DNA of 53,063 bases from assembly GCF_007829435.1 (NCBI RefSeq), contig NZ_VLJN01000011.1, positions 25,028 through 78,090 on the forward strand. Reading direction: 5' to 3'. Below, piece after piece: positions 34,112 to 42,445 of this stretch. The first letter of the stretch is position 1, and each line of letters starts with the position of its first letter. Source of the stretch: Cupriavidus gilardii J11 (GTDB lineage: Bacteria > Pseudomonadota > Gammaproteobacteria > Burkholderiales > Burkholderiaceae). The notes under the pieces were generated by a model. It was not told where the DNA came from, made no database searches, and saw nothing but the letters and a program-made list of their open reading frames with translations. The translations under genes and the position numbers were made by a program.

Positions 34112-34467
34112 GGTTCAGTCAGGGGCATGGCGCTGGTCTCTCGGGCGAAAGCGGCGTTGAGCGGCGGCAGTGGCATCGGGTGCGGGCATCCCGCCGCCGA
34201 TGGATTCTATTGTGCCCGATGAAGCGCCGAGCGGCATCGTTGATGTCTGCCTTAAATGGAATTGATCACGACTTCGCGATTTCGGTGCACAACGCGGGTA
34301 ATTCGGGATATCGCCAGGGTGGATGCGCGTTCGGCGTCTACGTATACTGCCTACGTCCGGCCACGCCGGCGCGACCCCTGCGGTCGCCTGACCTTCACCT
34401 TGCCGCGCGGCAAAGTCTCTCCGGCGCGGTATCAAATCACACCGGCAACGAAAAGCGGAGAACGGGG
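34112..34467. other. Divergent intergenic region upstream of the mnh operon
   Basis: A 356-base gap that must hold the minus-strand mnh promoter and the plus-strand promoter of the gene at 34468. The section 34200-34345 is visibly less GC-rich than the rest and is the likely promoter area, but I could not assign boxes with confidence. No gene seen. Confidence 0.5.
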
Positions 34468-34887
34468 ATGCTGACCGAACAGTACCGCGCCACACAGGAA
34501 TCCCGAAAGGCCGGCTTGCGCGCGCTGCGAGCCGCCCTGCTGAAGTCCCACAAGGAAATCATCCAGTACGACCGGGGAGAATACGAGCGTCTCTACGGCC
34601 CGATACCGTCGGGCCTCTTCGTGCAGATCGTTACCGAGGACAGCTATTTCCGCTGGCTCGATCCGCTGTCGCGGCTGATCGTGGAAATCGACGAGGAACT
34701 CGACGGTGGCGACCATCACGATGCCACCTGCGGCGCCGTTGCGGCAGCAGCGGAGCGGCTGTTCAGCGCCCAGGGCGACCCGATGTTCCGCCAGCGATAT
34801 CACGAAGCGCTACAGGACGAACCGGCGGTCACCGTCGCGCACGGACAGCTGATGTCGGTGATCGCGCAGCTGAAGCAACTGGCGTAG
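34468..34887 (+). CDS. Conserved hypothetical protein, 139 aa
   Basis: The ATG at 34468 follows GCGGAGAACGGGG. The predicted protein is soluble and mostly helical: a basic N-terminal helix (RKAGLRALRAALLKSHKEII), then YERLYGPIPSGLFVQIVTEDSYFRWLDPLSRLIVEIDEELD in the middle. That pattern (helical opening, a YFRWLDPLSRLIVEIDE-type block) recalls an uncharacterised proteobacterial family I have seen in other species, but I know no function. It is divergent from the mnh operon and followed by palindrome copy G. Confidence 0.8.
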   Translation: MLTEQYRATQESRKAGLRALRAALLKSHKEIIQYDRGEYERLYGPIPSGLFVQIVTEDSYFRWLDPLSRLIVEIDEELDGGDHHDATCGAVAAAAERLFSAQGDPMFRQRYHEALQDEPAVTVAHGQLMSVIAQLKQLA

Positions 34888-34892
34888 CCTCG

Positions 34893-34943
34893 CTCCCCTC
34901 TCCCGCAAGGCGGGAGAGGGGCCGGGGGAGAGGGCAGTAACAG
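34893..34943. repeat. Intergenic palindrome family, copy G
   Basis: CCCCTCTCCCGC (left) pairs with GCGGGAGAGGGG (right) across a short loop and continues into GCCGGGGGAGAGGGCAGTAA. It lies just after the stop at 34887 and between convergent genes. Confidence 0.88.
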
Positions 34944-34976
34944 CATGAAGCGCCCGCAACCCGTCCCTGGCCAGCG

Positions 34977-35186
34977 CTACTGCTTCTTCCCCTTGTCGCG
35001 ATCATCCTTCTCGGGCGCAGGCGAGATCGGATCGCTGGCCGGGAAGGTTTCCTCCAGCGCCTCGTCGATATTGCGCTCGGTCTCGTCTTCGCTGGCGACC
35101 GGCTTCCCGCTTTCGCGATCTTCCGCGTGCGACGGGACCGATGCCTTGTCCTTGGAGCTCTTGCTGGATTTCGAGGTTTGAGTCAT
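34977..35186 (-). CDS. Small acidic hypothetical protein with EALEETFPASDP motif
   Basis: A 69-aa, highly charged, probably disordered protein: a Ser/Lys-rich N-terminus (TSKSSKSSKDK), an acidic centre, then IDEALEETFPASDPISPAPE. The last block is a recurring motif of small proteobacterial proteins of unknown function, often found near stress genes. AGGGGAAACGC precedes the ATG. A small stress-related protein lies next upstream at 35269-35727, which fits a stress-response setting by context only. Confidence 0.75.
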   Translation of the reverse strand: MTQTSKSSKSSKDKASVPSHAEDRESGKPVASEDETERNIDEALEETFPASDPISPAPEKDDRDKGKKQ

Positions 35187-35268
35187 GCGTTTCCCCTGCT
35201 GCTGAGCCGTATCGATCGGAACCGGCCGCGCCGGAGCCGGCGCGGCATCACGGGCATCAAGCCCGGAA

Positions 35269-35727
35269 TCAGACCGAGCCGCCGGAGCGATAGCGGTTGC
35301 GCAGATCGCGCACCAGGTCGTGGTTGCGAAGCACGCCCTGATACTGGCGCTCCACCAGCGCCCGAACCTCGAAGCTCAGTTCGTCGTTCTGCAGTGCATC
35401 GGCGTACTTCTTCTTGGCGACATCCTCGCCGCGCTCGGTTTCCTCCAGGATCGCGAGGTCGTCGCGATCGGCCACCGCGCTGCGCAGGCTCACCCAGCCG
35501 CGGTGCAATGCACCGGCCACACTGCCGCCCTCTTCCGGCCGGCCGCCGAGCGCGATGACCTGCGCCTGCAATTCACGCACGGCCGCCGAGATCTCGTTGG
35601 CCCGGCTGGTGAACAGCTCCTTCAGCTCGGGATTCTTGGCATCCTCGGCAGCCTTGAGGAAACCCTGCTCGCCGTCGCGCGATACCTCGATCAGATCGTT
35701 GAGCACGGAAATATTCTTGTCTGCCAT
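35269..35727 (-). CDS. PA2169-type four-helix-bundle protein (DUF2383)
   Basis: A 152-aa ferritin-like-fold protein. The N-terminal block ISVLNDLIEVSRDGEQGFLKAAEDAKNPELKELF and the later RDDLAILEETERGEDVAKKKYADALQ match the DUF2383/PA2169 family. Conserved acidic residues sit in helices as in metal-binding bundles, but no function is established. GAGGAG five bases before the ATG is a strong site. The protein is soluble with no signal peptide. It lies upstream of the 69-aa acidic protein, in the same direction, with an 82-base gap. Confidence 0.88.
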   Translation of the reverse strand: MADKNISVLNDLIEVSRDGEQGFLKAAEDAKNPELKELFTSRANEISAAVRELQAQVIALGGRPEEGGSVAGALHRGWVSLRSAVADRDDLAILEETERGEDVAKKKYADALQNDELSFEVRALVERQYQGVLRNHDLVRDLRNRYRSGGSV

Positions 35728-35924
35728 GGCGACTCCTCATATCGTGATGGCACCCCGCCCAGGGGGCGGCGGCACATATTGCGAATGAACCCCGCGCCCC
35801 GGCGGGGGCACGAGCCATGCCTTCACGATAGGAGACGCCGCGGGCGTGCACAATCCGGTCCGTGCCCACGTGCCTGTCGGTCGATACCTACACGCGCGGA
35901 CCGCGCTGGCGCCGCCTGGCGGGG

Positions 35925-36521
35925 TCAGTCCAGCAGATGGCCCAGACGGACGCGCTTGGTGGCGAGATACTTTTCGTTCTCCGCGTTGGCGGGGACGATA
36001 TGGCGCACCTGCTCCAGCACCGTGATGCCGGCTTCCTCGAGCTGCTGGCGCTTGCGCGGATTGTTGCTCATCAGCCGGATCGAACGCACGCCGCATTGCC
36101 GCAGCAGATCGGCGGCGAACGCGTAGGTACGCCCATCGATTACCTGCCCGAGGGCCAGATTGGCGTCGACCGTGTCGAGTCCGCCATCCTGCAGGCCATA
36201 GGCGCGGATCTTGTGCCCCAGCCCGATGCCGCGGCCCTCGTGACCGCGCAGATACAGCAGGATGCCGCGCCCTTCCGCGGCGATCTTCTCCATCGCCAGG
36301 GCAAGCTGTTCGCCGCAATCGCAGCGGCATGAGCCGAACACGTCGCCAGTCAGGCATTCCGAATGCAACCGCGTCAGCACGCCGTCACCCGCGATATCCC
36401 CCACGCTCAGCGCGAGATGCTCCGTACCGCTCGCCGTGCCCTTGAAGGCGTGAGCGGTGAACTCGCCGAAGCGCGTCGGCAGCCTTGCCGAGCCGATCAG
36501 CGTGATTTCCGTGTCGTTCAT
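35925..36521 (-). CDS. ribA: GTP cyclohydrolase II
   Basis: A 198-aa cytoplasmic enzyme for the first step of riboflavin synthesis from GTP. Zinc ligands Cys56, Cys67 and Cys69 lie in [41 protein letters not shown] (about residues 90-112) is the GTP-binding and catalytic region. The protein is a stand-alone RibA without a RibB domain. The ATG at 36521 is chosen because the family begins close to this point; an in-frame start at 36539 would add six residues. No clear ribosome-binding site precedes either, and no FMN riboswitch is evident upstream. Confidence 0.95.
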   Translation of the reverse strand: MNDTEITLIGSARLPTRFGEFTAHAFKGTASGTEHLALSVGDIAGDGVLTRLHSECLTGDVFGSCRCDCGEQLALAMEKIAAEGRGILLYLRGHEGRGIGLGHKIRAYGLQDGGLDTVDANLALGQVIDGRTYAFAADLLRQCGVRSIRLMSNNPRKRQQLEEAGITVLEQVRHIVPANAENEKYLATKRVRLGHLLD

Positions 36522-36757
36522 ATTGTTCTGCCAATACAAGGTGCGCCGGCGCAGCCGAGATGGCAGGGTCGGGCACGGGCGCGATAACGGGAGAGTCCCG
36601 GCCGGTTGCGGCGCCTGTCACGCCGCATGTCGCGGCCGCCATGGCGGCGGGCCGTCGCGCAGACGGCAAGGATACCGCGAAAAGGAAAAGCGCTCCGGAC
36701 CCACCCGACAAACGTGGTTATCCACGCACGCGCGGACCATCGAGAACGACAAGAGGA

Positions 36758-38185
36758 CTACAGGATCGGCGCGAACAGCTTGGCCACGTGCATGGCCACG
36801 CGATGCAGCGCGGGAGCGCCCAGAAATTCGTCGCGACCGATCTCCTTGGCCCGCGCGAAGTCCGCCTCCAGCATGCGCTGCACCTCGCGCGCGAATCCCT
36901 TGTCGGCCGTCATCACCGTCAGCTCGAAATTGAGCCGGAACGATCGGTTGTCGAGATTGGCCGTGCCCACCGCGGCAAGCTCGTCATCGATCAGCATGAC
37001 CTTCTGGTGGAGAAATCCGGGCGTGTACCGGTAGATGCGGATGCCGGCGCAGATGGCCTGGTAGGCATACAGCGTCGAGGCCGCGAACACCACGCGATGA
37101 TCGGCCCGGCCGGGCATCAGGATGCGCACGTCCACACCGCGCAGCACGGCCAGTCGCAACACCGCGAAAACGGCCTCGTCGGGAACGAAGTAAGGCGAGG
37201 TAATCCACAGCCGGTGCCGCGCCGCCTGGATGGCTTCCACGAAGAACAGCGAACACGTCTCCTGGGAATCCGCGGGACCGCTCGGCACCACCTGGCAGAT
37301 CATCGTGCCGGCCGCGGCCGCTGGCGGCGCCAGCAGCGTCGGCACTTCGCGCGCCGCCCAGTACCAGTCCTCGGCGAACGTCATCTGCAGATCCAGCACC
37401 ACGGGACCCTTCACTTCCACGTGGGTATCGCGCCATGGCGCCAGCGGTGGCTTGCGGCCGACGTACTCGTTGCCGACATTGTGGCCGCCCACAAAGGCGC
37501 GCTCGCCGTCGACGATCACGAGCTTGCGGTGATTGCGAAAATTGAGCTGGAAACGGTTGACAAAACCACGATGCGGCGCAAACGCGCTCACCCGGACATC
37601 GCACTCCGCCAGCCGCCGCACATATCGGCCGGGAAGCGCATGGCAACCGATGCTGTCATAGAGAAAGTAGACCTGCACGCCGGCAGCCGCGCGTTCGCAT
37701 AGCAGCGATTGCAGCCGGCGGCCCAGTTCGTCGTCGTGGACGATGAAGAACTGCACCAGCACCACGCGACGTGCAGCCGCAATCGCGGCGAAGATCGCAT
37801 CGAACGTGGCCGTGCCATTGACCAGCAGCCTCACATGGTTGCCCGCCAGACACGCCATTCCGGTGAGCCGCGGCAACGCGCGCAGCACCGGCTGACCCGC
37901 GTCGCGCACGATGCATGCCTCGCGCTCGCGCGATTGGGGACCGGGCCGCAGCGTCCGCATCTGCTCGCGATAGAAGCGCCGCGCGTTGACGTAGCCAACC
38001 AGATTGCTGCTGCCGAAGATCAGGTAGGGAATCAGCGCCACATAGGGCACCATGATCAGCGACCCCGCCCAGGCGATGGCGCCAGGCGCGGTGCGCACCG
38101 TCATGACGGCATGCATGGCGGCGAGCACGCCCACCACATGGAAACACAGGACAATCGTCGCGACTACGCTGGTGCTCAATAGCAT
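36758..38185 (-). CDS. cls: Cardiolipin synthase (phospholipase D family)
   Basis: A 475-aa inner-membrane enzyme that joins two phosphatidylglycerols to cardiolipin. Two N-terminal hydrophobic segments (about residues 4-25 and 34-58) precede two PLD domains. The first HKD motif is NHRKLVIVDGERAFVGGHNVGNEY (about 235-258), the second HQKVMLIDDELAAVGTANLDNRSF (about 400-423); both are complete. I set the start at the ATG at 38185 (MLLSTSVVATIVL); the open frame runs on to 38413 but with no family-like sequence. The ribosome-binding site is weak. A pair of DnaA-box-like sequences lies 182 bases upstream. Confidence 0.93.
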   Translation of the reverse strand: MLLSTSVVATIVLCFHVVGVLAAMHAVMTVRTAPGAIAWAGSLIMVPYVALIPYLIFGSSNLVGYVNARRFYREQMRTLRPGPQSREREACIVRDAGQPVLRALPRLTGMACLAGNHVRLLVNGTATFDAIFAAIAAARRVVLVQFFIVHDDELGRRLQSLLCERAAAGVQVYFLYDSIGCHALPGRYVRRLAECDVRVSAFAPHRGFVNRFQLNFRNHRKLVIVDGERAFVGGHNVGNEYVGRKPPLAPWRDTHVEVKGPVVLDLQMTFAEDWYWAAREVPTLLAPPAAAAGTMICQVVPSGPADSQETCSLFFVEAIQAARHRLWITSPYFVPDEAVFAVLRLAVLRGVDVRILMPGRADHRVVFAASTLYAYQAICAGIRIYRYTPGFLHQKVMLIDDELAAVGTANLDNRSFRLNFELTVMTADKGFAREVQRMLEADFARAKEIGRDEFLGAPALHRVAMHVAKLFAPIL

Positions 38186-38366
38186 CGGCGGCCATCCGCT
38201 GCAAGAATCCGGTTGATCGATGTAATGCCGCGCATTGTGGCACAGGCGCGGCGCATCGGGCATGCAAGGGAGGCCCACCCGCCTCTGGCCGCAAGACCGC
38301 TGCCCGAATTTTAGGCACGCCGATGGACAGTCCAGCCTGCGGGCGGCCGGGCCGCCCGAGGCGGGG

Positions 38367-38391
38367 GTTATCCACACGGATTGTGGATAAC
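38367..38391. promoter_or_regulatory. Head-to-head pair of consensus DnaA boxes
   Basis: GTTATCCACA (38367-38376) and TGTGGATAAC (38382-38391) form a perfect inverted repeat with a 5-base spacer. Each contains TTATCCACA, the strong DnaA-box consensus. The position is 182 bases upstream of the cls start. It could bind DnaA as a regulator of cls; no origin features surround it. Confidence 0.6.
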
Positions 38392-38424
38392 TGAGACGGC
38401 GGTTGGGGAGCACGGTTTATGGCT

Positions 38425-38489
38425 GGACTGCCCTCTCCCCCGTCCCTCTCCCGGAAGGCGTGAGAGGGGCGGGGGAGAGGGCAGCCACT
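38425..38489. repeat. Intergenic palindrome family, copy H
   Basis: GGACTGCCCTCTCCCCCGTC on the left pairs with GGGCGGGGGAGAGGGCAG on the right around an imperfect core (CCCTCTCCCGGAAGGCGTGA). It lies just past the stop of the EAL-CBS-GGDEF gene and upstream of cls. Confidence 0.85.
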
Positions 38490-38526
38490 GCATCGCCAAC
38501 AAGCCCTCCACTCCCACCCGAAGCTC

Positions 38527-40383
38527 TCAATACCTCCGCACCCCCGCACTCACCCCCGCATCCGCCAGCAACGGCGCCAGCTCCACCAACGCGAATCCGC
38601 TCGGCTGCTTCTTCGCGTCTCGCTTTGCCGCCGCGGCCGCCGCGCCGACATGGCTGCTGCCCAGGCGCCGGATGCCGGCCGGCAGGCCCTCCCGGACCAG
38701 TTCGGTGGCCGGTGGCACACGCACCGCGCCGATCGCCATGCTGACCATCGGAAAGAAAGCCATATGCCCGTGGCGATCCTCGCCGTGAATGCCGCCGGCC
38801 GCGCGGTCCGCCGCGTTGTACAGCTCGCGTGCGGCGCGATTGAAGCGCTGGATCGCTTCGTGCACGCGAACCTGCCAGTCCGCGCTCTGGAACAGCACCA
38901 GGAAATCATCACCGCCCACATGGCCGAGAAAGTCGCGGCCGGGGTCGCACACATCCGCCAGCACGGCCGCCGCGCCCTTGATCATCTCGTCGCCTTTCCA
39001 ATACCCGTACTGGTCGTTGAAGGGCTTGAAATGGTTCAGGTCGGCATAGCAGGCGAAGAACGCCGCGCCCGCCTCCAGCAGCCGCTCGATATGCTGGTTC
39101 AGCGGAATGTTGCCGGGAAGGAAGGTCAGCGGGTTGGCGTAGCGCGCCGCCTCCATGCGGATCTCGGTCACCGCGCGAATGAGTTCCGCGCCCGTACCCA
39201 GACCGATATGGCGGCCGCCATCGGTCACGATAAAGCCGTCGGCCAGATAGCGCTGGTCGCCATTGGCCAGGATCTTTGCCATCGCCTCCAGCGTCGCGCT
39301 CTTGTCGAAGCACACCGGCTCGCGCCGGGCCATCAGTATGCAAGCCTTCTTGCCATACAGTTCGCGATGGAAGGGGGCCGCGTAGCGATCGGTAAAGCTC
39401 TGCCGGTTGATGATGCCGACCGGCCTGCCCTGGTCGTCCACCACCGCCACCGCGTGCAGCCCCGGATGCGCCTGGAACAGCGCCAGCACATCGTTGTTGC
39501 TCTGCCCCGCCGTGACGGTCGGCGCGGGCCGCATCAGCTGTGCCGCCGTGGGCCCGCCCCAGCCGGTACGCACCGCCTGCGGGAAGACCGCGATCTGGCT
39601 CGACTCCAGCGCCTGGATGACATGGCTCGGCGCAGCCAGCGGCGGCTCGAACAGTGGTCGGCCAAGGTGGAAGCCCTGGCCGAACGGCACCCCGAGGTCG
39701 CGCAGCACGGCAAGCTCCTCCCCGTCCTCGATGCCTTCGGCAATGACACCGGCGCCCAGCGACGCCAACAGCTTCAGCAGCGCGCGCATGACCTCCAGCC
39801 GGCGTGAACAGGCCGCGATGCCGCGTACCAGCGACTTGTCGAGCTTGACGTAGTGCGGCGTCAGTTCGACCAGCATGTCGAGGTTCGCATGGCCGCTGCC
39901 AAAGTCGTCCAGCGCATAGCGCATGCCCAGCCCGCGCATCACTGTCATCGCCTCATGGAACGCAGCCATATCGCCGATCCGGGTCTGCTCGGTCAACTCC
40001 ACCACCACGCGGTTTGCCGACACCGTATCCGGCAGCAGCGCCGCCATGCGGCGGCCCCCCTCGTCGAGCAGATGCCGCAGCGTCATCGGGCTGAAGTTCA
40101 CGAACAGCAGCCCCGGCAGCTCGAGTTCGGCGAAGCGCTTGAAGGCCGTGCGCGCCGCACGGATCTCCAGTTCCACGCGCTGCGCGGGCGTTGCCGCGAG
40201 CCGGAACAGCGCGTCGGGCATCGCCAGCTCGGTGCCGGCCGGTCCGCGCAGCAACGCCTCGTATCCCAGCAGGTCGGCGGATTCGAAGCGCACGATGGGC
40301 TGGAAGGCCGTGGCGAGCGGCGGCACGTGCAGGGGCAAAGCCTCGCCGGGACGGGCGGGGACGGTCGGAACGGCGGACGACAT
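38527..40383 (-). CDS. EAL-CBS-GGDEF cyclic-di-GMP protein
   Basis: A 618-aa soluble protein with the EAL domain first, two CBS repeats in the middle and GGDEF last. EAL: EALLRG near residue 43, FVNFSP (about 100), VELTEQ (about 130), ALDDFGSGHANL (about 155), KLDKSLV and AEGIE, so the phosphodiesterase set looks complete. CBS pair about residues 280-400 (AVVDDQGRPVGIINRQSF and VTDGGRHIGLGTGAEL). GGDEF: motif VGGDDF near residue 489, a conservative change of Glu to Asp. The order differs from the usual GGDEF-EAL and predicts nucleotide or adenosyl-ligand control through CBS. Divergent from a chemoreceptor gene. The C-terminal tail is Ala/Lys-rich. Confidence 0.92.
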   Translation of the reverse strand: MSSAVPTVPARPGEALPLHVPPLATAFQPIVRFESADLLGYEALLRGPAGTELAMPDALFRLAATPAQRVELEIRAARTAFKRFAELELPGLLFVNFSPMTLRHLLDEGGRRMAALLPDTVSANRVVVELTEQTRIGDMAAFHEAMTVMRGLGMRYALDDFGSGHANLDMLVELTPHYVKLDKSLVRGIAACSRRLEVMRALLKLLASLGAGVIAEGIEDGEELAVLRDLGVPFGQGFHLGRPLFEPPLAAPSHVIQALESSQIAVFPQAVRTGWGGPTAAQLMRPAPTVTAGQSNNDVLALFQAHPGLHAVAVVDDQGRPVGIINRQSFTDRYAAPFHRELYGKKACILMARREPVCFDKSATLEAMAKILANGDQRYLADGFIVTDGGRHIGLGTGAELIRAVTEIRMEAARYANPLTFLPGNIPLNQHIERLLEAGAAFFACYADLNHFKPFNDQYGYWKGDEMIKGAAAVLADVCDPGRDFLGHVGGDDFLVLFQSADWQVRVHEAIQRFNRAARELYNAADRAAGGIHGEDRHGHMAFFPMVSMAIGAVRVPPATELVREGLPAGIRRLGSSHVGAAAAAAKRDAKKQPSGFALVELAPLLADAGVSAGVRRY

Positions 40384-40650
40384 CGGTGGCCTCGAAGGCT
40401 GGACCAGCCGCGGCGTGAGCCGCCCGGCCGGCCAGGAAGCGCGGACGCGGCGGAAATACCGCGCCCATGACGCATGCTATTGCAGTCGTTCCGTGTGACG
40501 AGAATGTGACAACAGCACCACTTTATGTCCGTCATGTGAATGTCACGCAACACGGGCAACATCGTGCATGCCGCGGCCGACACTGGCCGCGCGCTTCGCT
40601 TACCGGAACGCGTCGTTTTGACCGGACGCGCCGGCCCAGGAGGAATTCCG

Positions 40651-42255
40651 ATGTTGCAAGCCCTGAAGTTGGGCCTTCCGCGCGTGCGCCTTCCCGCCGC
40701 GTCCGCCATGCTCCGCCGCACGCCGCTCGCAGTCCGGCTCGGCGCCGCCTTCGTGCTGGTCTACGTGTTCGGTGCCGCCGCCGGCGTGACCGGCATCGTC
40801 AATCTGGTGTCGATCCGGCAGATGACCGACACCCTGTACCAGCGCGACATGCGCGGCGCCATCGCCGCCGAGCGCGCGCAAGCCGCCCTGGCCCAGGTGG
40901 GCCACGCCCAGCTTGCGCTGACCATGGCCACCAGCAGCGCCGAGCGCGACGATGCCGCAAGCCAGATCGACACCGCGATGAACGCGCTGGACAAATCGCT
41001 GGCCGGCATCGCGTCCGCCGCGCCCGCGCAGGCGGCGGCGCTGGCGAAGGAACGTGCCAATGCGGGCAAGCTGATGCAGGACTACGTCGCCCTGCTGCGG
41101 CGACAGCCCCTGGACGCGCTGCAGTTCGACAGCTCGGTTTCGGTCGAGGGCCACTTCCTCGCGGAACAGCTGGGCAAGCTGGGCGCCATGGTGGAAGACG
41201 CGCGGGTCCGCCTGGAGGCACAGGCGGCTGGCACGGTGGACAACGTCTCCGCCAGCCAGGGCCGCGCGCAGTGGATCACCGTCGCGATGCTCGCCGCCGG
41301 ACTTGCCGCCGCCGCCCTGCTTGCATGGAGCGCCGCACGCACGCTGCTGCGGGAACTGGGCGGCGAGCCGCGCGACGCCGCGGATGCCACGCGCCGTATT
41401 GCCGCTGGCGACCTTACGGAATCGGTACGCTCGCGCCCGGCCGCCCGCGGCAGCCTGATGGACGACCTCGCAGGCATGCGGGCCGCACTGGCCGATGTAT
41501 TTGCACGCATGCAGCAGTCGGCAAGGCACGTCCATGCCGCCAGCGAAGACATTGCGATCGCCAACCGCGACCTGTCGGATCGCACCGGCCGACAGCTCGC
41601 CGCGGTGGAGCAGGCCGGCGCCAGCATCGCGGAACTCGGCGAACTGGTACGGCAGATCCAGAACCGCGCCAACGAATCGAGCACCATGGCACGGCAGGCG
41701 CGCGATGCCGCGGGCTCGGGCATGGCCGTGGTGCGCCAGATGCATGCATCGATGACCGCCGTGCAGACCCGCTCGCGGGGCATCTCGGACATTGTCGCGG
41801 TGCTGCAGGGCATCGCCTTCCAGACCAATCTGCTGGCGCTGAACGCGGCCGTGGAAGCAGCGCGCGCCGGTGCGGCCGGACGTGGCTTCAGCGTGGTCGC
41901 CCATGAAGTGCGGCAACTGGCTGAGCGCAGCGCCCAATCCGCTCGCGACATTGGTGCCCTGCTCAACGACACGACGCGCGATATCGAGGCCGGCGCGCGT
42001 CTCAGCGGCGACGTCGAGCAGGCCATGGACGAGATCGAGCGCGCGGTCGTGCGCAGCCATACGCTGGCCGAACGGCTCAACGGCCTGGCCGAACACCAGG
42101 CCAGCCAGATCGCCAGCGTCCGCGACGCGATCTCCCGGCTCGACGAAGCCAGCCAGCAGAATGCCGGGCTCGTCACCACGATGGCGTCGCAGGCCGACGC
42201 GCTGGATGTGCAGGCGGCCGAATTGGCGGCGGATGTGGGGCGGTTCAGGTTTTGA
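40651..42255 (+). CDS. Methyl-accepting chemotaxis protein
   Basis: A 534-aa membrane chemoreceptor. TM1 is about residues 25-48 ([26 protein letters not shown]). A helical periplasmic domain of about 160 residues resembles the four-helix-bundle type. TM2 is about 212-232 ([18 protein letters not shown]), with HAMP after it ([12 protein letters not shown]). The cytoplasmic tip [20 protein letters not shown] and [17 protein letters not shown] is standard. No CheR-binding pentapeptide ends the protein. AGGAGGAATTCCG before the ATG is an excellent ribosome-binding site. No other che or fli genes are in the window. Ligand unknown. Confidence 0.95.
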   Translation: MLQALKLGLPRVRLPAASAMLRRTPLAVRLGAAFVLVYVFGAAAGVTGIVNLVSIRQMTDTLYQRDMRGAIAAERAQAALAQVGHAQLALTMATSSAERDDAASQIDTAMNALDKSLAGIASAAPAQAAALAKERANAGKLMQDYVALLRRQPLDALQFDSSVSVEGHFLAEQLGKLGAMVEDARVRLEAQAAGTVDNVSASQGRAQWITVAMLAAGLAAAALLAWSAARTLLRELGGEPRDAADATRRIAAGDLTESVRSRPAARGSLMDDLAGMRAALADVFARMQQSARHVHAASEDIAIANRDLSDRTGRQLAAVEQAGASIAELGELVRQIQNRANESSTMARQARDAAGSGMAVVRQMHASMTAVQTRSRGISDIVAVLQGIAFQTNLLALNAAVEAARAGAAGRGFSVVAHEVRQLAERSAQSARDIGALLNDTTRDIEAGARLSGDVEQAMDEIERAVVRSHTLAERLNGLAEHQASQIASVRDAISRLDEASQQNAGLVTTMASQADALDVQAAELAADVGRFRF

Positions 42256-42256
42256 G

Positions 42257-42322
42257 GTGACGGCCCTCTCCCCTGCTCCTCTCCCGCAAAGCGGGAGAGG
42301 AGCCGGGAGAGAGAAGTCAAAG
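42257..42322. repeat. Intergenic palindrome family, copy I
   Basis: GACGGCCCTCTCCCCTGCTC on the left and GAGCCGGGAGAGAGAAGTC on the right flank a perfect core CTCCTCTCCCGC/GCGGGAGAGGAG. It begins directly after the chemoreceptor stop. Outer arms are diverged. Confidence 0.85.
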
Positions 42323-42445
42323 CCCGCACGTGTTCCACCATGCAGAACACTCATTCCGCATAGCAGTTGACACCCACCCACCAACGGTGCAACCATCCTC
42401 TCCAACGCAAGCCGGCCCCAAGCCGGCCAGAGATTGGAGACATCG

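Larger units (their letters stand above)
38186..38526. other. Intergenic region upstream of cls
   Basis: A 341-base gap holding the DnaA-box pair (38367-38391) and palindrome copy H (38425-38489). Between 38186 and 38366 I see only GC-rich sequence, including a GGGCGGCC/GGCCGCCC hairpin at about 38341-38357, and no gene. Confidence 0.55.

Noticed and set aside
36713-36726. Terminator for cls (CGTGG-TTAT-CCACG)
   Set aside because: Stem of five pairs with only TTTG after it on the minus strand; too weak to annotate.
36522-36757. FMN riboswitch upstream of ribA
   Set aside because: The conserved FMN aptamer segments (AGGGY...GAYCC-like set) are not visible; the region is plain GC-rich sequence.
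38367-38391. Replication origin based on the DnaA boxes
   Set aside because: Only two boxes, no AT-rich unwinding region, no dnaA, parAB, repA or gidA nearby. Kept as a regulatory candidate instead.
13916-42322. CRISPR array made of the recurring palindromes
   Set aside because: Copies are kilobases apart, lack regular spacers, and there are no cas genes.
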